Shown one piece after another: positions 12,070 through 24,520 of a DNA stretch of 64,000 bases. Position 1 is the first letter of the stretch; every line of letters begins with the position of its first letter. The DNA comes from Ischnura elegans (lineage: Eukaryota > Arthropoda > Insecta > Odonata > Coenagrionidae), in assembly GCF_921293095.1 (NCBI RefSeq), contig NC_060252.1, positions 82,108,866-82,172,865 of the forward strand. Reading direction: 5' to 3'. The translations under genes and the position numbers were made by a program. The notes beneath the pieces are model-generated. The model was not told the DNA's origin and searched no databases. It saw only the letters and a list, made by a program, of their open reading frames with translations.

Positions 12070-12990
12070 GGATCGAAATGAGTTTTTCAAAGTCGATACC
12101 CTCACCGCTGATTTTAGAGCGATCCGAAATCCGAATCCGAATTGTACTACTTCAGACACATTGCTGATAGTTTTTGCACACCACCAAGGCACAGCGGAAA
12201 GTAATGAACCAAACCTCTCCAAAACAACTGCCATAATCCTGGTCTGTGGATATTGTGACAATCCTTACCAAAATTGGGAAAGCTAGGCATGTTGATTTTA
12301 CCAGAGAAATATTGCAAAAAAATATCTTTCAATATTTTATCTCAAATTTCGCATGTTTCGGACGAACCTCACTCACAAGGGAATTGGAGCAGGATTTGCT
12401 AAGAATTTATGATTTTAATGCCAACAATCTAATGCTGTCTCTCGGTGCCAATCAATTTAATGACATGATATAAAATGGACACTAGAGTCTGATGTTTTCG
12501 AAAGATATGAGGAGAAAAAGATATCGATTTCAGATTCATAGGATAAGTATTCGTACTGTAAAAGTTTCGAGTTCAGCTAGCTTTTTGAGCTTAGAAACAC
12601 TTCATATTCTGCTCTTAGTTTCCCGAATGTTCCCATATTATTCCTCTATCTGGAGATGACCATGAAAGAATACAGCAAGTATTGAAAATACTAAGGGTAT
12701 TAGGAATCTCTTGCTGGTTATGTTACGTTTTGATAGAATTACGAATATCTTCCATTACTTGATGAACGTGTATTTGTTAGTATTTCGCTCTCCTTCCCGT
12801 ATTATACTCTATCTTCATTCCAAGTTTTCCACTGTGCCTTATACTCTGTTTTTTTTACACCCCAGCCGGAAAAACTATTCCTTTATCTCGGATTTTAAAA
12901 TTCTTTCACAATTGATTACCGCCATCTATCAATTACTAATATGTCTTCTTCCCCTCCAATAGTTTCTCTAACAAACGAAAAGAACAAAAT
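12070..12990. other. No gene seen
   Basis: AT-rich, with no repeat or protein recognised. Confidence 0.5.
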
Positions 12991-13019
12991 TTGTATTTAT
13001 CCACCAATTTATTTTCGTG

Positions 13020-13059
13020 GTACAACTAGTTTCGACGCAGCGGCGTCATCCTCAGGTAC
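13020..13059 (-). ncRNA. Hammerhead ribozyme-like motif (best core)
   Basis: Read on the minus strand: stem I GUAC (13059-13056), core CUGAGGA (13055-13049), one extra U, stem II GACGC-CGCU-GCGUC, GAA, stem III AC-UA-GU, H17 = U (13024), then GUAC closing stem I with four Watson-Crick pairs. Core positions C3 U4 G5 A6 N7 G8 A9 and G12 A13 A14 all match the hammerhead consensus. The extra U between A9 and stem II departs from the textbook form but is shared by most copies here. Predicted cleavage is between 13024 and 13023. The two-pair stem III matches the diminished hammerheads of Penelope-like elements, which are reported to cleave as dimers. Confidence 0.6.
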
Positions 13060-13646
13060 TATAGAGATTATTATCAGTAGTTTCTCTCTTATCACAAAGT
13101 ACTTCGTAGACTATATATCGTAGCTCAGTGGCTCTTTGAATTTATTTCTATTCCAATCAACACAGTAGTCCAGTAGTTTAGACAGAAGAAAGTTGAAGTT
13201 AGTTATAATTTTACGAAGGAAGCTCTAAAAATCGGTGAAAGTACTTGGACAGGATGCTGTTAAGTTAGCTCTTTGATGGGTCGATATCCTGCTAGTCTGT
13301 CCCAAGCCTCTCAACAACTCCAGAGATTGTTTATTTTCGTGTGAGGTGCGGTTGGTTATGGCGTGCATGAAGGGTACCAGCTAGTTTTTATGCTCACAGT
13401 TACTCCATGCAAAAATATGTATCAAGGGGTAAAGAAGTTTTGATGCTCGCCGTAAAAAATGATACCAAGTCCGCTAGAGAAGTTTCTATTATTGGTGTTT
13501 AAAGCTTCTTCGGGTGAATACCTACCGTCAAAACTCAAGTAAATAATTAAATTTTACCAAATTATATTTGGAGAATGCTTCTCTACGGATAATAGGCTTG
13601 GGCAATGAGAGCAGCGGAAAAATCAAAGGTAGAGGCTTCGATATAT

Positions 13647-13870
13647 ATCTACATCTACACAATACTCCGCGAGCTGCCTAAAAGGCGTGTGGCAGGGGGT
13701 GTTAGGACACCAGCCGTTTACAACTGAAAAAAATGAAGTGCTCTAACGAGGTTGGGACTAGCGTTTATTAAAGTCCTTTATGGTTCGGGAGAAAAACGAA
13801 TTCCCATATCTATCCGTTCGGCAAAACATCTCTCGTAATTTATCTCAAAAACCTCATTTATATAAAACCA
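13647..13870 (-). mobile_element. LINE 3' end (minus strand)
   Basis: Read on the minus strand, a decayed reverse-transcriptase C-terminus is followed by ctgccacacgccttttaggc and a tail of gtagatgta units. A sister copy is at 36321-36545, and a better-preserved coding end is at 50265-50805. Confidence 0.5.
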
Positions 13871-14079
13871 TTTATACAAACCTATTTATATAAAAAACCT
13901 CAAAACCAACAAAGAGTAGTAGTAAAATTTCTGATTCTTCCGCCAGTTCTACGCACAAAATAAAAAGTTTTGCCTATCATGACGTCAGCATTTCACTTGT
14001 GTATTGTTACCCATCCAAATAGTACGCTTCTATCTCTTTTTCGAATAATTTAAGCACACTAGCCACGATAAAAACTAAA

Positions 14080-14175
14080 CGGAGTCACCCGCAATGCACA
14101 AATTCCGGGAATATTCCGCAAAGCGCTCGACCGGAAATCGGGGGATCCGGGTTCGAATCGCGGTTACGTCGAATG
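14080..14175 (+). mobile_element. tRNA-like SINE fragment
   Basis: A B-box CCGGGTTCGAATCGCGG follows gcgctcgaccggaaatcggg, the usual layout of a tRNA-derived SINE head. A related word, gagtcacc(a/c)gcaatgcacaaatt, also occurs at 1125-1148. No intact cloverleaf, so not a tRNA gene. Confidence 0.45.
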
Positions 14176-14815
14176 ATTTTTTTTCCTCAGAGGAATTTTT
14201 ACACTCTTTTTAGACGTTTTCAACCCCATGAAAATGTCTCAATTTATCTCGAAAAAGCATTCTTCAGCCATTTTAAATCAAGTCTGCCGCCCTGTTTCAT
14301 GTTGCAAAGAAAATTGGGTGCTCTACAACGGGCTTAATTCGCAAGGGCAAATTTTGTCTCGACTGCGCCCGAGCACCTTATTTTTCTGTGGTCAACGGTC
14401 TCAAGCGAGGCATGGACGAGGTATTCCAACGCAAGGCAGGCCGTATTCGAGTAACCACTTCCTTCAAAGGACATCTCTCTAATGGCTCGACGTTCCCTCT
14501 CTACACTCATTAAAACGCCTGACTGTGTCTTCGATAGGTGCTGCCCCTACTATTTCCCGTCGATAAGCGCGGATGGCATTACCATGGACACGGTCTCGAA
14601 GCAAAGCATGTTCGCAGATCCATTACGAGCGTTGATGCAATATCGTTTTATGGTCGGTTATTTATGTTGATAGGACCAACATGACAACTGAAAGAGGAGC
14701 GGTAGGAGGTTCATGGCACCATAACCTTAGGGTTGACTCGGAACGCACTTACATTCTTCGGTCAGTTAGAGGATAAGTATCGAAGGTGCTCTTATCGACA
14801 CATCACGGTAGTTCG

Positions 14816-15580
14816 TTGATCGCAACGAGGCAGTAGTTAGCTCTCGACTGGAACTGCAACATACATTGTAACGGCTATAACATGATAAAGCTCAACTACT
14901 CGATACTCGAGAACAACAAATTAAATTTGATAAGTCATCCGAACCATACGGAGTAGTAACTCACTGTTTTCAATTACTAAACTATTTTTTATTTTATTTT
15001 TTTATTTTATTTTTATTTTATTCTCAAACCACCGGATACAGATCTTATTGGCAATTTTACACCGGGATGTTCAACGAATGTAACATGTAAACGTATACAA
15101 ACGACCATGCCCTGGACTGGGGAAACCTACCCAGGCGGGACTCGAACCCGCGACCTCTTGTTTGGCAGACGATAACGTTACCCCGCCGCCACCGAGACCG
15201 GCAATTTCTATGTAATTGAGTACAACTAAATTTTCAATAAAAGTTATATAAATAATTAGAACCAGATCAAAATATACGAATTTCCCTTAAATCGTGCGTT
15301 TAAGGTTTGGAATGAAATGGGAAAAAGCAGTGCTTTACCACACGGTTATATGGTCCTTCACTGGTTTCGACGAAATAGCGTTTATTTTAAGAGGCTGCAA
15401 AACGTAGAACTCATCAGTCTCACGCAACGAGGCAGTACTTAGCTCTGGACAAGAACCGCAACATCCATTGCAGCGAATAAAACATGGTAAAGCATAACTA
15501 ATCGATACTCGAGAACAACAAATTCAATTTAATAAGTCAACCAAGCCACATTCAGTAGTGAATCCCTGTTTTCAAATATT
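14816..15580 (+). repeat. Direct repeat pair (14816-14983 and 15419-15580)
   Basis: Both copies carry cgcaacgaggcagta, ttagctct, gatactcgagaacaacaaat and ataagtca, ending in gttttcaa next to an AT-rich SINE-like tail. The intervening DNA holds the SINE at 14995-15205. It looks like a repeat family inserted twice or a local duplication. Confidence 0.55.
14995..15205 (-). mobile_element. tRNA-derived SINE (family with CGGGACTCGAACCCGCG)
   Basis: Minus-strand B-box GGGTTCGAGTCCCG and A-box region ggtggcggcggggtaacg lie about 40 bp apart. The tail on the + strand left side is an A/T-rich (attttattt) run. Sister copies are at 40155-40674 and 59500-59612. Confidence 0.65.
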
Positions 15581-15736
15581 TATTTATTTATTTAGTTAAT
15601 CCAAAAACAGCACGAGGCCAATTACAGAGGACTGGAGAAACAATGCCATAATATTAAGCAACGTAACCAACAATAACAAAAAATGTTTAACAGTATTTAC
15701 AAATAAATAACAAAGAATAGTCATCGAGTGAGTTTA

Positions 15737-15757
15737 TAGATATATATATATATATAT
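15737..15757. repeat. (TA)n microsatellite
   Basis: An uninterrupted run of about ten TA units. No associated gene. Confidence 0.8.
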
Positions 15758-16344
15758 GCATTTATAAATAAATTAAACTTCTTCTTGCTCTAGGTTGGGC
15801 ACACAGAAGCACTTAGTTATGTACAAAAAATGAAAGAAAAATAAAAGGAAGGAACTTACGGAGAATAATTATTTCGAATTTTCGATGGGATGCAGCCCAT
15901 CTTTCTCGATTAGGAAGATGTGGGAAAGTGATTTATGATGCTCGAGTGAGTCTATTTTAAATGTGTGTGAATGCATTTATACCTTGATACAGAGGAGCGA
16001 GAGATTAGGGAAGATGTTGGGGAGGGAAGTAATATCCGTAAGGTTTTGGGATGAAGCAATTTCAATGTCTTTAAACAATAATTCGGTAACGATTCCGTCG
16101 AAGTGGCTATTGATGTGGGATTCGGTGGGGAGAGGCTACTCAACGCCGAACCCATAGTTCTCACGCGTTTTTACCCCGAACCAGAGGAGTGCTAGGATTA
16201 GGAAAGAGGATGGGCTCTTTCAGAAAAGAGAGGAGAATTAATCGTTACAAATTCACATATTTTAACAACGCCCGGCTTCACTTCGTGAAAATTATTTATA
16301 CTCATTATCATATTCGCACTTATCCATTAAAATTTAATACTTAT

Positions 16345-16455
16345 ACAACATGTTTACCCGCTTGACGGCGTCATCAGGTACATTTACAGAAACGTACTTT
16401 TTCATGTAAATATACCTGATGATGCCGCTTAAGGGCCATAAATGCTGTAAAAATA
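16345..16455. mobile_element. Degenerate foldback with two hammerhead relics
   Basis: Inverted words gacggcgtcatcaggta (left) and tacctgatgatgccg (right) face each other around about 30 bp. Left, minus strand: core CUGAUGA intact (16377-16371), stem I AUGUAC pairing with GUAU, but stem II and GAAA are damaged (GUAAA). Right, plus strand: CUGAUGA (16416-16422) with GCC/GGC stem II and a lost GAAA. Confidence 0.55.
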
Positions 16456-16459
16456 CGAA

Positions 16460-17590
16460 AGCTTAATGTAAAAGGCACAACTTCGTTTACCTTATTCTCC
16501 CTGTGCAATCTGTGAAGAGTCCTTATTTAAACAATTCCAAAAAATAAAAAAAGATGTAAACCAAACTTTTGTCCCCAAAATGCAACACGGTAGGAAAAAA
16601 AACATCAATATAAATTATGTGTTTCGCAAACGTAGACTTAAAATCTAGATTGGCCAATGAACTTTGATGGTCTCTAATCCGTGTATTGAATCTTCATGTG
16701 CTCCGTCTAATGTAAAACTTGAAGCATTCCATCCTTTTCTTTCAAATGAGGCCCTAACTATCCTTGACGGAAAACCTAGCATTAATTAAAAAAATCAGCA
16801 CTAAATTAAAGGGCGAGATCAAGTCAATATAGCGACGAATTACTGGCAGTGATTGCTGTACGAGTCAAACCAATACGGCAGCATTTCGACCACTAAAGAA
16901 TATCATCAAGCGCGTCTTCCTACAGTACGAGTATATTTCAACTCGCAAGCCTATATAGGGCTCTAAAATCCACTCTCTGCATAGTTATTGCTGGGCAATG
17001 CAGGGGATTCATAATGACACAACGTCTCCAAGTGCCGACTTTAAAACTAAATTTCCAAGTGGCAGCGATTACGTAGCAGACAATGCCTTTGCGGAGAATA
17101 AAGACAGTGGATTGAGCCCAGCGTTTGATAACTGCTCTCCTCTAGAGTATTATTCGCCAGAGTACTTGGGCAGCGCATTTGAAGTCACGAGGTGTAAAAA
17201 TGGGCCCCAAGGTGCACGCTACAACCTCCCCTTTTTATCGCCCATTAGACTGGCTCGCGTTATAGGGACATAGAAACTGAACCGCGGGAAACCGTAAACT
17301 CAAATCTGCGGCCAAATTAAACGCTCCGGAATTATATCCAGACTGCTCCTCTGGGGAGACATCGGCGATGGGCTATTTCTGTGGCTGGACCTTAAGCAAA
17401 CCTAGACCGATGGTGAGAAGTGCGGTAAATAAATCCGTTTCAAATTCGTAAATGTTCTTTTGATACAATTAGGCGTGGTGTTATATAAAATTGTAGGACC
17501 ATTTACGCCCACCTTTTTTCTCATCGACGATTAGTCTTTAAAATAGTTCAATAAATTTTAATTTTGAGTAATTAACACTTAGAAGCCCAT
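16460..17590. other. No gene recognised; one 91-codon frame
   Basis: The frame 16998-17273 has balanced composition (SADFKTKFPSGSDYVADNAF and on) but no domain I know and no flanking splice signals I can defend. It could be an exon or a TE scrap. Confidence 0.3.
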
Positions 17591-17602
17591 GCACTAGTGT
17601 AC

Positions 17603-17873
17603 ACGGACGCCGACTTACAAAAAATATTGGGGGGGGCCCAAACCGGGGATCTTGCCCCGGGAAATTTTATTAGTAGTTATTTTAAGTTATTTAAGCATTT
17701 TAGAAGAGTCATTACATTAAAATTAGAACCCTGATAACTCGTATCTCGATATCTGGACACTTCGGGGAAAATTGACAAGCCTGAAACATTTTTTCCTATA
17801 ACCCATGACGAATTTTTGAGGGGGCCCGAGCCCCTTCAAGCCCCATGGAGTCGGCGCCACTGCCAGTGTACCT
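17603..17873. mobile_element. MITE with 8-bp target duplication
   Basis: Flanks TAGTGTAC (17595-17602) and CAGTGTAC (17874-17881) match at seven of eight bases. Ends are acggacgccgact (left) and agtcggcgccactgc (right), inverted, each followed inwards by a G- or C-rich block (ggggggggccc and gggggcccgag). The 8-bp duplication fits hAT-type integration. No transposase. Confidence 0.65.
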
Positions 17874-18750
17874 CGGGATTTTCTGCCAGGGTCCCGAGTC
17901 CAAGTAGAGCTCGGGCTGTCGTATTTGATTCCGAGGAAAAATATTCCGTTCGTTTTTCTCGGCCCGGAACTGTGTAGCCCTTTTTTTCTAGCTATCTGGT
18001 CTTACTCTAATAAAGGTGCCATCATTTAGCGACTCATAAATGCACTTTTTCGGATTAGGAAATTATTTTATGAGGAAAAAAACAGAAGCCCTGGATTTTT
18101 CGCAACCCGCACATGAAAATACCGGGGCTGCAGAGTGTTAACGACTGAGTATGTCCTCCGTATGATGTGGGAAACATAAAATAATATTCAAAATATGGCA
18201 GCAAAACAGTGCTCGCTAGCAAGGAAAAAAATTCCTAGGGGCAGTGACTCATAACTCATGTTTTTCATAACTATGTTCAAACAAATTCCACGATGATAAA
18301 ATCCAGCTAAAGGTTATGATAAAACAGCAAGTTCCTGCTGTTCACCAAGGTTCAACATCAGTGGGTGATTAAGCGGAAGCTACTTATTTCATAATGGTGG
18401 CAGAAAATGTAGTTTTCTCAAAAGATGTCAACAATGAAACGTAAAAAGTGAAAAAATCTAATGTGAATAGGTATGAATGTTTCATAATTTATTGTCATGA
18501 ACGGATGGAATAAATGTGGTAAATTGGTAAGGGAAACTATAAAGATAATCGTCATTCCTACTGCTCTCCTTTGTATGTGCTTCCGCCCCATCTGGGCGTA
18601 AAGATCATATCTCATATTTAGATAATAAATATAAAATCATATGCATAAATCACCTCCTTCATAATTTTTGAAAATGATTCGTGCTATAGTAATGCTTAAA
18701 AAGCCCTAAATTATTGAGGCCTTAACCTTGTAGAATTCCATTTTACGTTA

Positions 18751-18927
18751 CGAAAAATAACATACTTTGCTTTCTACCTCTTAAAATGTAATCTTCGGCT
18801 AGTTTCGATACACAATATCATTTTCAAGACTAGTCCCGAACTTGAGCCAGTCTTAAAATATTATAGTGTATCGAAACTAGTCAACGATTAAAAGTTAAAT
18901 TATAGCTAGCAAAGTATGTTATTTTTC
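18751..18927. mobile_element. Degenerate foldback with hammerhead relics
   Basis: The arms share gaaaaataacatactttgc and its complement at the outer ends, and gtttcgatacac with gtgtatcgaaac near the centre. Stem II (GAUAU/GUAUC) and GAAAC are kept on the left, but the CUGAUGA core is lost (CUUGAAAA). The right arm keeps GAAAC, AC-UA-GU and C17. Older than the palindromes at 1.4, 60.7 and 62.5 kb. Confidence 0.6.
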
Positions 18928-19945
18928 CTAACTTAATGCCTAAATTGTAATTTTCTTTTGCATTTTGGTCATTTTTACACAATTTCTTCATCATCACTAG
19001 TCAAAAATACCAAGATCGGCCAGTCGGACCATTTTCCTTTCAATTATCCTATCGGCTAATCTTTTCAATAATAAATAGTATTCATTTCGTCTTTTTCACA
19101 TAATATGCATTTGCTTAGCCATAAAACGTTGAATATTACAAAACCCCACGATTGGGACCGTGTGGACTCGCAGTTTCGCGAAAGAAGTGCCAGACCTATC
19201 GACAGACCTCTCCATTCTCGTAGTACTCGGGGAAGCCAGAGGTCCGTCTTAATCCTGCCCTTGGGATAGCTCTCCGACAATGGCGCAGCGAACGGAGCAA
19301 TAAAGGACTCAAAGATGCCTCGCTCCCGATGGTATCGTTGGAGTGAAATAGGAGCCGGATAACGCAATGGTCGTGATACAAAACATCCCTTCGCCTGCGA
19401 GTATTTAGGAAAATACGAATGATGTGGACTCCGCCGCTGCAGACCGCTTCGCGCGTCTATACTTACCTACAATACCCTCACAATACCGTATTCATTCTGC
19501 TGGGCATACACTTTGGTTTAAAAAAACCCAGCATAATTCGTGGGCTATTTTCAACTGATGACTGTATGTTTAATATCTTGCTGAATTTAGGATACATATT
19601 CTATTGCGGAATTAAAAACACGCATTCTCTAATTACATGCCGAAAAATTTTCTATCGACTCAAACAGGCAGGACGAATACTTATGTAACTAATGCTTGTA
19701 AGAAAGTGTTTCGGAAACCGGCCAATCACAACGAGGAACGTTCCAATTGCAGCAAGAATGAGGGCTATTTAAACGCAGCGAATATGCCGATAAAAAAGAA
19801 ATTAATGAAAAAAACAGAGTAAAATATATAACTTTGAATTGAAATTCAATTGCATTGTGCTAACACATTGTTGTCGCTGTTTTTTCACAATTTATTATAT
19901 ATAAACTTCTTATTTCACACAAACAATATACGATACTGCCAACCA

Positions 19946-20226
19946 AGGGTGCATCCTGGATTTTTTTCTGGGGGGGGAGAGGACGCAAGGGTCTGATAGG
20001 CAAACTTTTCTCATTTTTGAAATTAAAAACATACCACAACGATTACTGTGCGAAATATTCTCTTTATTTTTTTATATAAAATCAATTTATTAATGTGAAA
20101 TTTAAAAAATTAGGCTGCGTAATACACGAAACTAAACGAATGTAATAGTAACCAAATTAAAAAATCGTGTGTATTTTTTCATGGTGTGGGGGAGGGGGGG
20201 GGGGGGGCACGTGCCCCCGCCTGAAT
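19946..20226. mobile_element. Probable decayed MITE with poly-G ends
   Basis: gggtgcatcctggatttttt and ctgggggggg at the left and a 14-base G run with cacgtgcccccgcctg at the right resemble a common non-autonomous element layout. Termini are not well paired and no target duplication is clear. Confidence 0.35.
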
Positions 20227-20807
20227 ATTTTAATGCTGCCAACGATACGCAAATATCATTTATTAATTGCATTTTCAACTGGCTGGTTGGGGTGAGTTTT
20301 TGACACACCCGTACTGACCAATATTCACGCCTTCGGCGCGGTGATTATGTGACAACCAGAGAGATCAAGGCAGGTCACCATATTGAGCTTTACTTATGCC
20401 AGCTAGTTGATCAATCTCCCAGCTCAAAGTATCCTCTCTTTGTTAGGCACACGCATCGCTTTCGAGAGCCATTTTTTCTCGAACAGGGCATCGTAGTATG
20501 AATAGAGTGGTAGCCTGGTAGAATAGGGTAGTTTACTTCATCAAAGAAAACGAAATACAATGATTTCAATTCGTACCCACCATTAGTGTATTCATAATAT
20601 ACAAATTATTTGGTTTTACAAATACCAGTTAAGACGAATGTTAATGGTCAATTTTAACCTCATTTGAAAAAGGCCAGATTGGCGGCTATGCAATGCCACT
20701 GCACGTGACGTCACTGGGATCCAAATGCTATACGAGTAGTCAGGAGTTTTACATCGTCTGAGATTACCAATGCATGCATGAGGCACAGAGCTCAGGGAAA
20801 CATTTTT

Positions 20808-21165
20808 TAATAACCACCTATTAAAATTTCCTGTGGTCGGAAAGTTTCCTTCGTTTGATAAGGTATTAATAATCCTTATTTGAGCCAAGCGCTAAGTGCT
20901 AGAAGCCTGCATCGTAGCGGAACTCATAGCCTCGCACCAAGATGGCCTCACACATCGATAGCCGGATCTAGAATAACGTCACACGGGCTTTTCCTAGCAT
21001 TCATACTTAGCTGTCGCGTTTTCGCGCGCTGGAAGATTTTCACTTTTCATTTAATCGCGAAAAATAGATATCGTCATTTAAAAATCAAAAAGCGTGAAAT
21101 ACGTACTTCAGGAGTAATAATATTTCGATTAAGGCAATTAAAAAAAATATTTAACCACCCTATTG
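20808..21165 (+). mobile_element. Interspersed repeat R1, copy A
   Basis: Shares with 56932-57309 (opposite strand) the words ggaaagtttccttcgtttga, catagcctcgcaccaagatg, gggcttttcctagcattcat and tttcatttaatcgcgaaaaa. The reading frames over it (for example 20880-21359) are not conserved as protein between the two copies. One end is ccaccctattgg. Type of element is unknown. Confidence 0.65.
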
Positions 21166-21169
21166 GTAC

Positions 21170-22190
21170 ACGTTGTTGTGTGCACCTAGTTTCTAGCAAT
21201 TATTTCCTCTCACGTCTCTCACACAGTCAGAATCGCATTACTCACGTAACGCTCGCATTGGGAGTGCTAAAATATAACCATTTGGGGTCCATATTAGGAA
21301 GATTTCACTATCTGTGGAAGAAGAAAAATATGCATAAATTGTTTTATTTACACGGATAAATGAAGTAAATACGATCAAGTAAAGTTGAAACGCTCTTCGT
21401 GCAAAGCATTTTAGTAACAGGGGACAAATTTTTAAAAATTTTATTAAAGTAGCGTCGACAGACAACGATAATAGGGTTAAAAATTAGTCCTTAAAATCTG
21501 ACCTGATTACTGCACTACCACGAAAACATATTTATTAATAGGGGCATTGTAATTACCATAAATACGTTGAAAATATTCTAAACTTCACTTTTAAAATCAT
21601 ATTTAGCGAGAACATCGACGGTTTACTTGATATTAGCTATGATTCGCGACCCGTATTTCGTCAATTAATAAGAAATTTTCGTTAATCCACGTCTTGTAGT
21701 GAACGTTTCTTCCCCTCGGCCGGGAAACTCTTCACGACTAATGCGCGCAACGTTAAGCCCTTTTGAACGGGAATAAAGGCTTTAGGGCCCATCCTTTCGC
21801 ACTTGTTTTGAACCTCGCAGCCGTTGCGGTGCGGTCCAAATCGCGAGAATCGCCCTCTGACCCCCCCCTTTCCCCTCCGCCACGTGAAGCGCGGCCTTGA
21901 TTACGAATTCGTGATCGCTTAAGCGCGCGAAGGACCACCCCGGGAGGGAAGATGAGAAGATCGCCATGGGGTCAATTGCGAACGGGGTGAGGGAGGGAGT
22001 TGATGAGTTTGAAAGGGAGATCCTGAGATGTTGGAGACGGGGAGAGAGCGATATATTAAGGGGAAAGGACGGAGGGTCTTAGGACATCGGTGCGCGGCGT
22101 GTTAACCCGATCGGACCACCTGGGTGGGCCGAAAGCTGAAATTAGAAATAGCTGCGTCCCGTTCAGGGAAACTAATGAAGGCAGATCAAC
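21170..22190. other. No gene seen; GC-rich CpG-containing patch at 21.7-22.1 kb
   Basis: 21710-22080 is markedly more GC- and CpG-rich than its surroundings (cgcggcc, gcgcgcg words) and so could hold a promoter, but no exon was recognised beside it. Confidence 0.35.
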
Positions 22191-22199
22191 CGATCCAGG

Positions 22200-22270
22200 C
22201 AAGAAAAATGAATAGCCATCACATGGAATCGAACCTAGGCAGTCATAGCCCATTGATGCGTCCAAGGTCT
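22200..22270 (-). mobile_element. tRNA-like SINE fragment, second family
   Basis: Minus-strand B-box AGGTTCGATTCCA and the word gagaccttggacgc. The second word recurs at 24238-24252, together with ggcagtcat and ccatt words. Related scraps (gacatccgac, ctcag) are at 23153 and 24261. Confidence 0.4.
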
Positions 22271-22734
22271 CTTAATGCAGGGTGTTTCAGGAGGAATCGT
22301 TTTTTAACAAAAGTGTTTTCTAAATTTGAATATTTTGAATATGACAAAATTTAATCGCTGAAAACATTTTCTTTGCTGGATTTTGGATTTTTTAAGAGCA
22401 TTAAATCATTAAGTTTGGAAGAGAATGTGTGATTGTAATTGTCTGAAATAATTAATCTTTGAGCTAAATTAAACTTGAGCTTGGAGCGAGTATCAATAAT
22501 ACGATTATGCCACCTAACCCATTTTAGGATTAAGTGTTTCAGACAATTATAATCGCACATTTTCTTCCAGCCTTAATTATTTAACGATCTTAAAAACCTG
22601 GAGCGTTAAATAAAATGCCGGAAAGGCTGGATACTCAAAATGGTTTTCGTGGTGAATGCTAAGTGCATCCTAAAATATGTTAGCGTTGCCATAGCTCAGT
22701 AACTTAAAAGTTGCGACCCCATGTTATTTATTAT

Positions 22735-23060
22735 TATTTATTATAGTATTCTACCGTTTAAGGTAGGTTTCCATGGAGTATTCGAGAAGCGATCTGGGAG
22801 CCTCCCTTTCCTTCCGAGGCTCATTTGGTTGTACTCCATGTGTTCAGGGAAGAGATAGTTGGTAGGGTTTCCCACTTCAATTCCAACAGCGTTTTTCACG
22901 TGACACCATCACGTGGACTACCTTTCGTCTGGCTCCTACCCTTCGACCTATCTGGCATGGGTGGCCCTACCGGGAATATAGAATTAATCCCGCCAGTGCA
23001 GCTCTAGGGGTCATAGGAACGCGCAAGCCTTTCCGCCGCGACAAGGTTGTAGCCCAAGGG
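22735..23060 (-). mobile_element. LINE 3'-UTR-like fragment
   Basis: ccgtttaaggtaggtttcca, then ctatctggcatgggtggccc and cgcaagcctttccgcc are words I associate with a widespread animal non-LTR element 3' region. The first block is the complement of the end of 54240-54650. No reading frame of value is present. The association is from memory. Confidence 0.4.
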
Positions 23061-23935
23061 AAACCATGTTGATGGACAAAAAATTCTTTAAAATGTCTCC
23101 CCTACCACCTATTGAAGTATTGCAGCTTTCGCCTGGAAAACCTTGTTGTAGACATCCGACACTCAGATTCATAGAATTGCAATCGTAAGACTGTGTTATG
23201 GCAACTCGGAGGCTGGAGTACTAAACAAAAACTTTCTTTATGATATGCATATCTCATGTTTTCACCCTCTCACTTACTCGCTCACCAAATATCTTTCCCT
23301 CGGTCACGGTATTGATTTAATGTTCGCCACTCTTCGACTAGATATTCAAAATTACCTCACGATATAGGCAAAAAAAGAATGTTATCAAATATTAAATTTA
23401 GCCATTTTAAATTATTCTAGTCAAGAAAACACTTTTGTTGAAGAAATTTGTGCCGCCATCACAGAAACTTGATTTGAATAATTATTCATATATTCAATAT
23501 TTATAATGTGCAATAAAATATTTTGGGCGACTTTTTTTCGACCATTCGACCAGTCGACCATTTTTATATTAATAATAATATAAAAACGGGCGACTCCGCA
23601 GGAGACGGGGTTGAATACGTTAGCATTCATTTTTGCTAATCATCCATATGAATCATATTACAAACTTTTGTGGTGGATTCCTAAACCTTACACCTAAAGA
23701 TTAATTTTGTTCGGCCGTTAAGACGTGACATCGCGTTTAGTATCCATTCTACGAGCGCATAACACGCCATATGCATCGTCTTCATAATTGAGATTGCTAT
23801 TTCAGAACCCCTTTTAACAACCCCATGCGGTGTTAGCTCAGGGAAGTAAGCGGAAAGACGTAGATTGATGACGTTCGCCAATTATCGAAGAAGATCTCTT
23901 TCGCGAATCTTAAACAGCTGAGTGATTAAGCGCGC

Positions 23936-23962
23936 GCGAGAGGGAGAGAGAGAGAGAAGGGA
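23936..23962 (+). repeat. (GA)n-rich microsatellite
   Basis: A gagaggga(ga)n run. Similar short runs occur near 11388 and 60488. Confidence 0.7.
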
Positions 23963-24177
23963 GAAGAAATTGCGAGTTAGGTATGATGGGTTGGATTTCT
24001 TCATTAAGGCGAACAATGGACCGTTTCTGAGATACGCATCAATGTTTTCGTACGGAATAGAAAGAAAGGCGTCATCAGGCCTTTTATAACCTCAGTCCGG
24101 GCTACATTAATTGGTAACTCGATGAAATTATCGCTCCCACTGCCTCGATGCTAAGTCATTCCTCATGATAGCATATA

Positions 24178-24298
24178 AGGAAGAGACACGTCTCACACTA
24201 TGGTGACCTAGTAACTTGGCAGTCATTGGCCATTCACGCGTCCAAGGTCTCTTTATACCAGACATCCGACTCTCAGGTTCACAGTACGGCAATTCTAA
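24178..24298 (-). mobile_element. tRNA-like SINE fragment, second family
   Basis: Shares ggcagtcat and cgtccaaggtctct with 22215-22275, and cagacatccgac with 23150. The B-box itself is lost. It abuts the MITE at 24299. Confidence 0.35.
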
Positions 24299-24520
24299 AG
24301 GCCGTTTTACGCGGGGCACGGAATTGCGCATGTTAGAACTGCATTGATTTCTAAAATGGTGGGGAATGGCGCGAACGCATGAACGAAATTAGAACAGGTG
24401 CTATTTTTTCACCTCACGTCCACGCACTCTCGCATGTTTTCTAGCAATTCACCGAACTTTGCCTGCGCCTTCGTACACATGTCAGATTGCGCAGGTACAC
24501 GCCTAGTGTAAAACGGCCTT
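24299..24520. mobile_element. MITE family F1 (AGGCCGTTTTAC termini), copy 1
   Basis: Terminal inverted repeats aggccgttttac and gtaaaacggcct, interior words aattgcgcatg, gaacgaaattagaacagg and tctagcaattcaccg. No coding capacity. It lies about 650 bp upstream of the DUF4485 gene. Confidence 0.75.

Noticed and set aside
14130..14170. Possible tRNA gene (GGTTCGAATCGCGG)
   Set aside because: No complete cloverleaf or acceptor stem; fits a SINE fragment. Same decision for the B-boxes at 3.9, 15.1, 37.3 and 59.5 kb.
16895..16935. UUGAUGAU followed by GGUCGAAA on the minus strand
   Set aside because: C3 is lost, stem II needs several G-U pairs and stem III is absent; likely chance.
20880..21359. 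159-codon + strand frame
   Set aside because: It lies mostly within interspersed repeat R1, whose second copy at 56.9-57.3 kb does not keep the frame; no domain recognised.
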